From Paenibacillus sp. ACRRX (GTDB lineage: Bacteria > Bacillota > Bacilli > Paenibacillales > Paenibacillaceae), in assembly GCF_022346885.1 (NCBI RefSeq), contig NZ_JAKRNK010000001.1, positions 1,054,001-1,118,000 on the forward strand: 64,000 nt of DNA. The letters run 5' to 3'. The position numbers and the translations under genes are program-made. The first letter of the stretch is position 1. Every line of letters starts with the position of its first letter. The notes below the pieces were generated by a model, which saw only the letters and a program-made list of their open reading frames with translations, was not told the DNA's origin and ran no database searches. Below, one piece after another: positions 8,657 through 15,985 of the stretch.

Positions 8657-9307
8657 ATGAACCAACAACTGGTATTTATACAGAACGGACGAGCAGTAAC
8701 AGATAGTTTATTAGTAGCTGAAAAATTCGGGAAGGAACACAAACATGTAATGAGGGACATTCGTGAGCTGGAATGCAGCGAAGAATTTAGACAGTCCAAT
8801 TTTGGACTCTCCACTTATGTTAGTGGACAGAACAAAGGACTACCTAAAGTTGAGATGACACGAGATGGATTTACATTCTTGGTCATGGGTTATACCGGTT
8901 CGGAGGCAGCCCGATTCAAGGAAGATTACATTAAGGCCTTTAACATGATGGAACAGCAAATTATGGGTTCTATCAATTTGAGTCAGCTTAGCCCTCAACT
9001 TCAACACTATATTTACTTGGAGCAACGGGCAAACAATATTGAGAATGATGTATCTCAATTAAAACAGGTTGTAGACAATGAGGTCTGGATCACAGAGGCT
9101 CAACGAGGACAGTTGCGTACAGCAGTTAACAATCGTGCTGGACAACTCCTGAATACAGGATACGGCAATGCCCATTTCCAAGGTATCTACAGTACGTTGA
9201 AAACTCATTTCGGTGTGGCTAAGTACGACAAGATACCACGTAAGGATTTTGAATTAGCACTTGATATAGTGCGAGGCTGGTATCCAAAGATAAGGGAAGC
9301 TAATTAA
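8657..9307 (+). CDS. Rha-type phage regulatory protein with ORF6C-like C terminus
   Basis: 216 residues from ATG 8657 (RBS AAGGGAG). The N-terminal half (VTDSLLVAEKFGKEHKHVMR, and GFTFLVMGYTG) is the Rha domain, seen in temperate-phage regulators that interfere with infection of some hosts. The C-terminal 70 residues resemble the ORF6C domain common in Firmicute antirepressors. It is an early regulator just downstream of cro. DNA target not visible. Confidence 0.85.
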   Translation: MNQQLVFIQNGRAVTDSLLVAEKFGKEHKHVMRDIRELECSEEFRQSNFGLSTYVSGQNKGLPKVEMTRDGFTFLVMGYTGSEAARFKEDYIKAFNMMEQQIMGSINLSQLSPQLQHYIYLEQRANNIENDVSQLKQVVDNEVWITEAQRGQLRTAVNNRAGQLLNTGYGNAHFQGIYSTLKTHFGVAKYDKIPRKDFELALDIVRGWYPKIREAN

Positions 9308-9322
9308 GAAAGGGGAATGTAT

Positions 9323-9532
9323 ATGGAACAACGCGTTATTGATCTTGAGATGAAAGTAGTAGAGCTTGAAACAGCATTGTTTCAATTGGAGGAGAAGACT
9401 GCTCAAGCCCTACTAGTTATTAGTGAACGCTTAATGGTTGAGGTAGAACAACTGATTAATGAATATAAAGATGGCTATATGCAAGCTACGATTGCTGTAC
9501 TGGAGAAGAAGTTTACAAACAACAAGCAGTGA
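9323..9532 (+). CDS. Small coiled-coil phage protein
   Basis: 69 residues, almost entirely a predicted coiled coil (LEMKVVELETALFQLEEK). ATG 9323 is chosen because AAAGGGGA (9309-9316) is 6 bp upstream; the in-frame ATG at 9317 is too close. Its end overlaps the convergent Abi-alpha gene by 20 bp. Function unknown. Confidence 0.6.
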   Translation: MEQRVIDLEMKVVELETALFQLEEKTAQALLVISERLMVEVEQLINEYKDGYMQATIAVLEKKFTNNKQ

Positions 9533-10313
9533 AATTATTACCAAAAGCAGTGAAACTCCAGCAACCCTTTTGAATATCAAAATGTAAAAAATTATCTGGG
9601 AGTGCTTCTACTTTTGTTCTATCTTGTATCGATATATATAACGGATGCTCAAGTAATTTTGTATACCTTTCATTAGCAACGTATGATCTATTGTAAGTAA
9701 TATCAATTAAACCTAATCTAATGAGATTTGTTATTGAAGCTTGATAATCTTTATAATTATCCACTGTCAAATTAGGAAGAGGAAAAAAGTGTTCTACAAT
9801 GCTAGCTGCACTCGTCTTAAGACCATTAGTGCTGTTAGGTTTAGAATAAATTCCTTGAATATTACCTACGCCAAACGATTTTTCGTTTTCAAACAAAAAA
9901 GTACAGACGATTGCATCCAATGGGGACATTTGCTTAATAATCTCAACAAAAGAAGGATGGATTTTTTGGTTATTAGTATTATTTGCGGAAGAGGCAATTA
10001 GGTTAGAAAACATTGCGCGTATCTCATCTGATTCTATGTAATATTTTGATGCTTCAAGAGCAGGTCCAACAATATTCAAAGGGGGCTCAACAAGATTTTC
10101 TGATGGAATAGAGTTAACTTTCTCAGCAATTTCCTTCTTGTAAACATCAATTGAATGTTCATTGGCTACTTTTGATTTAAGAAGTGGAGTAAACACAAAC
10201 AATAAAGCTGCATCTAACACTTCGCCGATCCGTTTTGCTGGAGGTAAGAAAGTAGCATTAACAACCTCGGTAGAAGCCAAAAGAACATCAGCCAATTTAG
10301 TTGGTTGAGTCAT
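9513..10313 (-). CDS. Abi-alpha (DUF4393) family protein, probable phage-exclusion cargo
   Basis: 266 residues with the DUF4393/Abi-alpha architecture: PAKRIGEVLDAALLFVFTPL near the N terminus, then a helical domain and a C-terminal winged-helix-like part. Some members cause abortive infection. The gene is inverted relative to the early operon, with its own RBS (GAGGTGA, 10320-10326). That is the usual sign of a moron expressed from the lysogen. A protective role against other phages is inferred, not shown. Confidence 0.75.
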   Translation of the reverse strand: MTQPTKLADVLLASTEVVNATFLPPAKRIGEVLDAALLFVFTPLLKSKVANEHSIDVYKKEIAEKVNSIPSENLVEPPLNIVGPALEASKYYIESDEIRAMFSNLIASSANNTNNQKIHPSFVEIIKQMSPLDAIVCTFLFENEKSFGVGNIQGIYSKPNSTNGLKTSAASIVEHFFPLPNLTVDNYKDYQASITNLIRLGLIDITYNRSYVANERYTKLLEHPLYISIQDRTKVEALPDNFLHFDIQKGCWSFTAFGNNFTACCL

Positions 10314-10395
10314 TCAAAGTCACCTCATGTTTTTATCTCTATTGTAACGAGAGTGACAGGCTGTAACAACCAGAATCTAGTCAAGGAGTGTGAAC

Positions 10396-10560
10396 ATGAA
10401 CCGCCAAGCTGCAAAGCAGTTAAAGCGAGCAAACAGGATAATAGGAGCAATTATACGGATGTTGCCGTTTGGATCTGAGGCAGCAATGACACTTGGGATG
10501 ATAGTAGAGCGATTGGATGAGGTACAAATCAAATTGATGAGGGAGGATGAGTTTAAATGA
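10396..10560 (+). CDS. Small phage protein, 54 residues
   Basis: ATG 10396 behind AAGGAGTG. Basic N-terminal half, amphipathic C-terminal half (VERLDEVQIKLMRED). It begins a chain of tiny, tightly coupled early genes. Not recognised. Confidence 0.5.
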   Translation: MNRQAAKQLKRANRIIGAIIRMLPFGSEAAMTLGMIVERLDEVQIKLMREDEFK

Positions 10561-10667
10561 TCATCAAAGCAGGAACTTGGCAAGCGCTTACAAGTGGAGA
10601 GAGAATGTCAGCATTATCTTATCTACATGAGCAGACACAATGCAAATGGGAGCGTAGAGCAGTATGA
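10557..10667 (+). CDS. Tiny phage ORF, 36 residues
   Basis: ATG overlaps the previous stop in an ATGA junction. GGGAGGATG lies upstream. The short sequence holds a single cysteine. Coupling to both neighbours by ATGA overlaps is the main evidence. Confidence 0.4.
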   Translation: MIIKAGTWQALTSGERMSALSYLHEQTQCKWERRAV

Positions 10668-10810
10668 CGGCGGAGCAACTTGCAACTATAGACCTTGTTA
10701 TTGCAGAGTACATGACCTTATACAATGAATATTTGGACGAGCCAGACGCAGATACAAGAGCGTATCTCAAGACGGAAATGGAAGTGCTGGAACAGAAGTA
10801 TGGCTTTTAG
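10664..10810 (+). CDS. Small acidic phage protein, 48 residues
   Basis: ATG overlaps the preceding stop (ATGA). Acidic and helical (LDEPDADTRAYLKTEMEVLE). Not recognised. Confidence 0.45.
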   Translation: MTAEQLATIDLVIAEYMTLYNEYLDEPDADTRAYLKTEMEVLEQKYGF

Positions 10811-10822
10811 GAGGATGGTTTT

Positions 10823-10981
10823 ATGGTCCCGAAATGCGGATGTGGTCGACTTGCTGAATATCAAATCTATGAGGACGAGCAGCCGCACTGCGAACAGTGT
10901 ATGAAAGATGCAATTGAATGTTCGGAATTTGTAATGGTCCGTAAACCAATCGATTGGAGTGACTATAAATGTTCATCTTAG
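10823..10981 (+). CDS. Small zinc-ribbon-like phage protein, 52 residues
   Basis: ATG 10823 behind AGGAGGA. CGCG near the N terminus and CEQC about 25 residues later suggest a single zinc-binding site. Function unknown. Confidence 0.5.
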   Translation: MVPKCGCGRLAEYQIYEDEQPHCEQCMKDAIECSEFVMVRKPIDWSDYKCSS

Positions 10982-11058
10982 GACTTATTATTGGGGCTTG
11001 CGTAGGATTTTTGGGAACAGCAATGTTGGCAGTGGGTAAGGGAGGAGATGTGTCTTGA
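10969..11058 (+). CDS. DUF3789-like single-pass membrane peptide, 29 residues
   Basis: Overlaps the end of the zinc-ribbon gene by 13 bp. One glycine-rich transmembrane helix (FILGLIIGACVGFLGTAML), then a short polar tail, as in DUF3789 phage peptides. Function unknown. Confidence 0.55.
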   Translation: MFILGLIIGACVGFLGTAMLAVGKGGDVS

Positions 11059-11060
11059 GG

Positions 11061-11231
11061 ATGGCTGTTCGAATAAAAGCTGAAGAGGGTATGGCAGCCC
11101 AACGATGTCTGGAAGCAGTTGGTGGCTGGATTGTTCTTCCTAAAGGAAAACGGCCCCAGTTTCATTTTCCAAACGAGATGTTATACAACGAATACTGCAA
11201 ACTGCTTCGGATCGCTAGGGGACAAAAGTAA
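11061..11231 (+). CDS. Small basic phage protein, 56 residues
   Basis: ATG 11061, or TTG 11055 which lies closer to GGAGGAGA (11040-11047). Unrecognised. A hairpin (TTAGC..GCGA/TCGC..GCTAA) follows at about 11231-11260 without a T run. Confidence 0.45.
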   Translation: MAVRIKAEEGMAAQRCLEAVGGWIVLPKGKRPQFHFPNEMLYNEYCKLLRIARGQK

Positions 11232-11321
11232 ATTAGCCGCGATGTAGGAGTCGCAGCTAAGAAAGTACTTGAACAAAATAAGTTACGGTCACAATAACAC
11301 ATTTTCTAGGAGGTTGTAAAG

Positions 11322-11969
11322 GTGACATCTGAAAAAATGAACATATATCAAAAATTGTTGGAGGTAAGGAAGTCGGTTACTTATCTCAAAAAAGAAGCTA
11401 CATCCAATCAATACAAATATACAGGTAGTGCTCAGGTATTGGCGTCAGTTAGGGACAAAATCAATGAGATGGGCTTGATATTAGTCCCAAAAATTTTGGA
11501 TAAGAACCTGTTAACTGAAACTATAGAGTTTGTTGAAAAGGAGAAGCCGAAGAAGACAACTACCTATTTCACTGAGTTAACACTTTCAATGACGTGGGTA
11601 AATGCGGACAACCCTTCTGAGACAGTTGAATGTTCTTGGTACTCACAAGGTGTGGATATTGCAGGAGAAAAGGGGGTTGGGAAGGCATTAACTTATGGTG
11701 AAAAGTATTTCATTCTGAAATTCTTCAATATACCGACTGATAATGACGATCCAGACGCTTTCCAAAAGAAGTTCGAACAAAAGGCATCTAAAGAAATTCA
11801 AACAAAAATTAGAGAGACATGGATAAAAAGTGGGCAAAAAATTAATTTATTAGAGCGTCAATGCCAGATCATGTATGGATCAGGTGTAGCTCAGTTAAGT
11901 GAAGACAATGCAGAAGCATTTTTGACACTGTTAGAAGATAAATTAGGTGATCCAGATGGAACTAACTAA
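11322..11969 (+). CDS. erf: ERF-family single-strand annealing recombinase
   Basis: 215 residues, GTG start behind AGGAGGT (11309-11315). The N-terminal 140 residues (IYQKLLEVRKSVTYLKKE, then YKYTGSAQVLASVRDKINEMG, and GEKYFILKFFNIPT) match ERF annealases. These pair complementary strands during phage recombination. It stands directly upstream of a RecE-like nuclease, the usual synaptase-exonuclease pairing. Confidence 0.88.
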   Translation: MTSEKMNIYQKLLEVRKSVTYLKKEATSNQYKYTGSAQVLASVRDKINEMGLILVPKILDKNLLTETIEFVEKEKPKKTTTYFTELTLSMTWVNADNPSETVECSWYSQGVDIAGEKGVGKALTYGEKYFILKFFNIPTDNDDPDAFQKKFEQKASKEIQTKIRETWIKSGQKINLLERQCQIMYGSGVAQLSEDNAEAFLTLLEDKLGDPDGTN

Positions 11970-12768
11970 GGAGAATTACTACAGTCTTGAAGCTAACCGT
12001 CATTACATGTCTGTGAGCCAGTTTAAGAGCTTCCTGCCCTCATATGGGGGCTGTGAGGCACAGGCAATGGCAAAGATCAGCGGAGAGTATGTAGAGCCCC
12101 CAAAAAACGCATTTGATGAAGGGCACTATGTACACGCCTGGAACGAGGGTACTTTGGAAGAGTTTAAAGTTAATAACCCTCAAATATACGCTAGTACTGG
12201 CAAGACAGCAGGGCAGCTTAAGGCGAATTTTCAACATTGCAACAATATGATTGCAGTCCTACAGAACGATCCATTAGTTATGAAGGCGTTGGCAGGGCAA
12301 AAGGAAATCATTATGAGTGCGGAACTGTTTGGTATCCCATGGAAGGCTATGCTTGATAGTTATCAACCTGAGGTGGGGATATTCACAGACCTAAAGGCGC
12401 TCAAAGAAATAGACGGTAAGTGGTGGAACAAGGACGCTCAAGCGTATGAGAACTTCCTAGATCATTATGGCTACACAATTCAAATGGCCGTGTATGCGGA
12501 GATAGAACGCTTATTTACAGGGGGCAATGAGTGGCTGCTGCCGCAAATGGTTGTAGTCACTAAACAGGACCCTCCAGACCATGAAATTATCTACTTCGAT
12601 TACGAGATCATAGAGCAAAGCCTAAATATAGTACAAAACAATATTGAGAGAGTGAAGGCCGTTAAGAGTGGATTGGCAGCACCTGTACGTTGCGAGAAAT
12701 GCGAATTCTGTCGGCAGACGAAGTTAATAAAACGAATCAAGCATTTCTCAGAATTAAATTTATATTGA
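11956..12768 (+). CDS. RecE-like PD-(D/E)XK exonuclease (DUF3799)
   Basis: 270 residues from ATG 11956, overlapping the annealase end by 14 bp. The core has EGHYVHAW near residue 50, then a D-x(n)-TDLK pair (AMLDSYQPEVGIFTDLKALK) and YTIQMAVYAE. The C-terminal C-x2-C-x2-C cluster (CEKCEFC) is common in this family. It would resect DNA ends for the ERF annealase. Confidence 0.85.
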   Translation: MELTKENYYSLEANRHYMSVSQFKSFLPSYGGCEAQAMAKISGEYVEPPKNAFDEGHYVHAWNEGTLEEFKVNNPQIYASTGKTAGQLKANFQHCNNMIAVLQNDPLVMKALAGQKEIIMSAELFGIPWKAMLDSYQPEVGIFTDLKALKEIDGKWWNKDAQAYENFLDHYGYTIQMAVYAEIERLFTGGNEWLLPQMVVVTKQDPPDHEIIYFDYEIIEQSLNIVQNNIERVKAVKSGLAAPVRCEKCEFCRQTKLIKRIKHFSELNLY

Positions 12769-12779
12769 GGTGATGCAAC

Positions 12780-13157
12780 ATGACATTACCATTTAACCCT
12801 CAACCCAAGACAAAGACACGGCGTTTTAAACCCACTACTAAAATGCGAGGGAGAATATCCCCCGAAGTATATCAGGCGGCGTATGAGCGATCTGGGGGCT
12901 GCTGTGAGCTATGTGGAAAAGCAGGAAGCCCAGAGTATGGAACACTGCAATGTGCTCACCTTGTGAGGCGCTGGAAGCTTGACGAGACTACAGTAAATGA
13001 TGTTGCTATGTTGTGTGGTCCATCAGTCAATACAGGCACATGTCATAACTGGATTGACTATACACGCGATGGACGGGAATGGGCGGAAGATTACAGGAAG
13101 CATTTATATAATTCCTCAGAGTTCCCGGAAATTCCCGGAACATCTAAGAAAGTATGA
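12780..13157 (+). CDS. HNH-like zinc-finger nuclease
   Basis: 125 residues: basic N terminus, then CELCGKAG, a CAH histidine, and a late C-x6-C-HNW cluster. This resembles treble-clef HNH/DUF968-type phage recombination nucleases. ATG 12780, with GAGGTGATG upstream. Cleavage specificity unknown. Confidence 0.7.
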   Translation: MTLPFNPQPKTKTRRFKPTTKMRGRISPEVYQAAYERSGGCCELCGKAGSPEYGTLQCAHLVRRWKLDETTVNDVAMLCGPSVNTGTCHNWIDYTRDGREWAEDYRKHLYNSSEFPEIPGTSKKV

Positions 13158-13178
13158 GAACGGAAAGGAGTGTTCTGG

Positions 13179-13997
13179 ATGGCAGAAAAGCGCATGATTT
13201 CGAAAGTAATCTCAATTTCGGAAAAAGTGAACATGTTACCAGATATTTTCGACATGCTGCTTTTCACATGGATGATACCACACACTGATGACTTTGGTCG
13301 CATGGCTGGATCGGCTGCTAAGGTAAAGGCGTTGGTTGTGCCAATGTTAGATAAATCAATGCGTGATGTAGAGGCGGCATTAGGCCGATTAGCCGCGTCA
13401 GGACTGATATTGTGGTATGAATCCGATGGTGAAAAGGTCTTGCAAATATTGAATTTTGAGAAGCATCAACAGGGTTTACACAAGCGAACTAAGTCCAAAT
13501 TTCCTGACCATATTCCTAATGATTCCGGGAATTTCCCGGGGATTCCCTCTGAACTGAAGAGAACAGAACTGAAGAGAACTGAAGAGAACAGAACTGAAGA
13601 GAAGGGAACAGAACAAGAACTAGAACAGATTTTTGGTAATGGTTGTGATTCTGAATTATCTGAAATTCAAAATGCTTTCCGAATGTTCGAACAAGAAGGC
13701 TTCGGCACATTAAGTCCAATAACATCTGAGCGATTAGGAGACATCGTAGACACATATGGAGAACGGTGGGTCCATGAAGCTATGAAAAAAGCTGTTGTTC
13801 GAGGCAAGCGCAATCTGGGCTATGTTGAAGGTATTTTGAAAAACTGGAGAAGTGATGGAATAGACGAGCCTTGGAAGGAGGAGCAAGATGGAAAGTCTCA
13901 AGCAGGCAATGGGCAAATTCGATCTGGAAAAGATACGCCGCAAAGCAGAAGCAATGAAAGCGAATTCTCCTTCCTTGACAAGCCTGGACGAAGTTAA
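13179..13997 (+). CDS. Phage replication initiator (replisome organiser, DnaD-like)
   Basis: 272 residues from ATG 13179 (AAAGGAG upstream). The N-terminal 110 residues are a winged-helix DNA-binding domain (LPDIFDMLLFTWMIPHTDDFG). A charged linker encoded by repeated DNA follows, then a DnaD/replisome-organiser-like helical domain (about 165-235, ending YVEGILKNW). It is immediately followed, with overlap, by the DnaC-like loader, a standard initiator-loader pair. The linker carries the likely origin repeats. Confidence 0.8.
   Translation: MAEKRMISKVISISEKVNMLPDIFDMLLFTWMIPHTDDFGRMAGSAAKVKALVVPMLDKSMRDVEAALGRLAASGLILWYESDGEKVLQILNFEKHQQGLHKRTKSKFPDHIPNDSGNFPGIPSELKRTELKRTEENRTEEKGTEQELEQIFGNGCDSELSEIQNAFRMFEQEGFGTLSPITSERLGDIVDTYGERWVHEAMKKAVVRGKRNLGYVEGILKNWRSDGIDEPWKEEQDGKSQAGNGQIRSGKDTPQSRSNESEFSFLDKPGRS
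13551..13610 (+). repeat. Candidate replication origin repeats inside the initiator gene
   Basis: The decamer GAACTGAAGA occurs at 13551, 13566, 13576 and 13591, separated by GAACA units. Nearby are TTCCGGGAA (13523-13531) and TTCCCGGG (13533-13540), with TTCCCGGAA twice at 13122-13140 upstream. Many temperate phages place the origin within the initiator gene (the lambda O pattern). The repeats also encode a charged linker, so coding bias alone could explain them. Confidence 0.5.
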
Positions 13998-14709
13998 CTA
14001 CGAATGCCCGAAGTGTAAGGACATGGAGGGATTCTTTACAAAGCAAACTCAATATTATCAAGACCGAGAATACCAAGTTGATGCTTGGATTGATTGTGAA
14101 TGTGTAAAGAAAAAGGCGCTTGAGAGGCTGATGAAGGCATCGGCCATCACTGAAGAGTTTTCAAAGATGACATTTGGAAAATTCGATCTCTCATCGGTAA
14201 AAGAGATAGTGCAGGAAGCATATACGGTTGCTTATGAATACGTTCGAGAGTTTCCAGACATCCGCAAACTCAGACAAAACAGCATTGCCTTCTTGGGACG
14301 TCCTGGCTGTGGAAAGACACATTTGTTAACAGCAGCTGCCAATAACTTCTTGGCTAAAGGGATAGGTGTAATATATTTCCCTTGGATTGAAGGCTTCAAC
14401 GAATTAAGGAATGATCTCAGCCAACTGGATGAACGTATACGGCGTTTACAGCAAGCAGAAGTCCTATTTATCGACGATATGTGGAAGGGCACAGACAAGC
14501 CCACAGCATTTGAAATAAAGCAGGCATTTGCAATGGTCAACTACCGTTATCTAAATAACTTGCCCATCATGCTCAGTTCTGAACGCACCTTTGCGGAAAT
14601 GTGCGGCTACGACGAAGCAGTAGGCAGCCGGCTTAAAGAAATGTGTAAGGGCCATACAGTAACGATCAAGGGCGGAATCGAACTCAATTATCGATTAAGG
14701 GAGGATTAA
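13888..14709 (+). CDS. dnaC: DnaC-like helicase-loader ATPase
   Basis: 273 residues. An N-terminal zinc-like region (CPKCKDM, then CEC) precedes an AAA+ domain with Walker A (GRPGCGKTH, about 137-145) and Walker B (VLFIDD). It overlaps the initiator gene by 110 bp, with RBS AAGGAGGA at 13874-13881. By family it loads the host replicative helicase at the phage origin. Confidence 0.88.
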   Translation: MESLKQAMGKFDLEKIRRKAEAMKANSPSLTSLDEVNYECPKCKDMEGFFTKQTQYYQDREYQVDAWIDCECVKKKALERLMKASAITEEFSKMTFGKFDLSSVKEIVQEAYTVAYEYVREFPDIRKLRQNSIAFLGRPGCGKTHLLTAAANNFLAKGIGVIYFPWIEGFNELRNDLSQLDERIRRLQQAEVLFIDDMWKGTDKPTAFEIKQAFAMVNYRYLNNLPIMLSSERTFAEMCGYDEAVGSRLKEMCKGHTVTIKGGIELNYRLRED

Positions 14710-14713
14710 ACCT

Positions 14714-14836
14714 ATGAGTTGTCAATGCGGAGGCAGTGGAGTCGTGATTAAAAAGGTTGGATCAATAACTAGTTTTGTCAAATGTGACTGCTGCAAAGGA
14801 GGCAAGCCTCCTGTCGGCGTGAGAAAGTGGAGATGA
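14714..14836 (+). CDS. Small cysteine-rich phage protein, 40 residues
   Basis: CQCGG at the start and CDCCKGG in the middle suggest a DnaJ-like zinc knuckle. RBS GGGAGG overlaps the end of the loader gene. Function unknown. Confidence 0.5.
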   Translation: MSCQCGGSGVVIKKVGSITSFVKCDCCKGGKPPVGVRKWR

Positions 14837-14958
14837 ATTGGACGGACGCCACGCTATACGAATTATGCATTGTGGTCCTGGATGATTATGCAATGGATAC
14901 TGATAGATTATCGGCATCAACGGAGATAGAAAATCGATTGGGGGAAAAGAGAAGATGA
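14833..14958 (+). CDS. Small phage protein, 41 residues
   Basis: ATGA overlap with the previous gene; the next gene overlaps its stop in the same way. Acidic and helical, unrecognised. Confidence 0.4.
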   Translation: MNWTDATLYELCIVVLDDYAMDTDRLSASTEIENRLGEKRR

Positions 14959-15140
14959 TATGCAAAGTCAAAGAGTGTGTTAACAAAGCAGATGTGACTT
15001 GGGCGTTGGTCCCAGTATGTGAGGCACATAAACAGAAAATCATCGAAGAGCAGCGTCGGTATTACAGCAAAAGGATTAACGAGGGAGACCGTACAACGCT
15101 TAATACAATCAAACACCTAATTCCATGGTCAAACCGATGA
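14955..15140 (+). CDS. Small phage protein with two cysteines, 61 residues
   Basis: ATG overlaps the previous stop. MICKVKECVNKAD suggests a small metal- or disulfide-bound fold; the tail is basic. Unrecognised. Confidence 0.5.
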   Translation: MICKVKECVNKADVTWALVPVCEAHKQKIIEEQRRYYSKRINEGDRTTLNTIKHLIPWSNR

Positions 15141-15370
15141 GCAAGACACTAGACGACATTTGGGAGAGTTGGGATTATCACATAAAGGATGATTTGGCTC
15201 GGGTGGACAGAAAGTTTTATCTAGCAATAAGTGAGGCTATGCAATTTAACATAAAACCAGCAACAGCGATTAGATATTTCCGCGAAAAGCTAGATGAAAC
15301 CATCCAAGAGATTGCAGTTGAGCGACAGGCAAAGACTAAGGGGCCAAAGAGGCATCGTTTGGATGAATAG
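15137..15370 (+). CDS. Small helical phage protein, 77 residues
   Basis: Start at ATG 15137, coupled by an ATGA overlap; an in-frame ATG at 15125 is possible. Mostly helical, with a basic C terminus. Unrecognised. Confidence 0.5.
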   Translation: MSKTLDDIWESWDYHIKDDLARVDRKFYLAISEAMQFNIKPATAIRYFREKLDETIQEIAVERQAKTKGPKRHRLDE

Positions 15371-15432
15371 AGTGTCATAAGTCATCTGAGTTTTAAAGTG
15401 TCTCAGAATCAATTCTAGGAGGTTGTGAAGAG

Positions 15433-15846
15433 ATGATAAATTTTACGATATATGGCGATCCTGTTGCTCAAGGGCGACCAAAGTTTTCAACTGCAGGCGG
15501 TTCCGCTAAAGCATATGATCCAAAAAAGTCACGAGATTTTAAGGATTACGTCAAGTTGGCTGCAAGCGAGTACGCACCGAAAGAGTTACTGACTGATCCG
15601 TTACGACTGGAAATTGTGTTTTATCGGATAACACCAAAGAGTCTAAGCAAAAAGAAGGCGTCAGATGCAGAAAACGGGCTCCTGCTGCCAACAACAAAGC
15701 CAGACATAGACAACTATCTCAAAGGCGTAAAAGATGCCTTAAACGGAGTCATATGGCGAGATGATAGTTGTATCACAGATGTGGTTATGAGCAAGCGATA
15801 CAGCAGTCGACCGCGGATAGTAATTTCTATCAGTAAAGCCATCTAA
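15433..15846 (+). CDS. rusA: RusA-family Holliday junction resolvase
   Basis: 137 residues. Starts with the RusA strand INFTIYGDPVAQGRPKF. The three catalytic aspartates fit D91, D93 (KPDIDNYLKGVKDAL) and D110 (WRDDS), with the same 2- and 19-residue spacing as E. coli RusA. It resolves recombination and replication junctions before packaging. RBS AGGAGGTTGTGAAG upstream. Confidence 0.93.
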   Translation: MINFTIYGDPVAQGRPKFSTAGGSAKAYDPKKSRDFKDYVKLAASEYAPKELLTDPLRLEIVFYRITPKSLSKKKASDAENGLLLPTTKPDIDNYLKGVKDALNGVIWRDDSCITDVVMSKRYSSRPRIVISISKAI

Positions 15847-15985
15847 ATATGTAGAATAGTGCAAACTTATATCATGCAGATAAACGGTATGATCGCGGCC
15901 CTTTATGGCACAAAAACCGAACATATGATCTTATTTTAATGGATATCAACCCCTAAGGGAGAGGTAAGAGAGAGGTGAGACAACA

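Noticed and set aside
13551-13610. CRISPR array
   Set aside because: Repeats are 10 bp, partly contiguous and within a reading frame; no spacers of uniform length, no cas genes.
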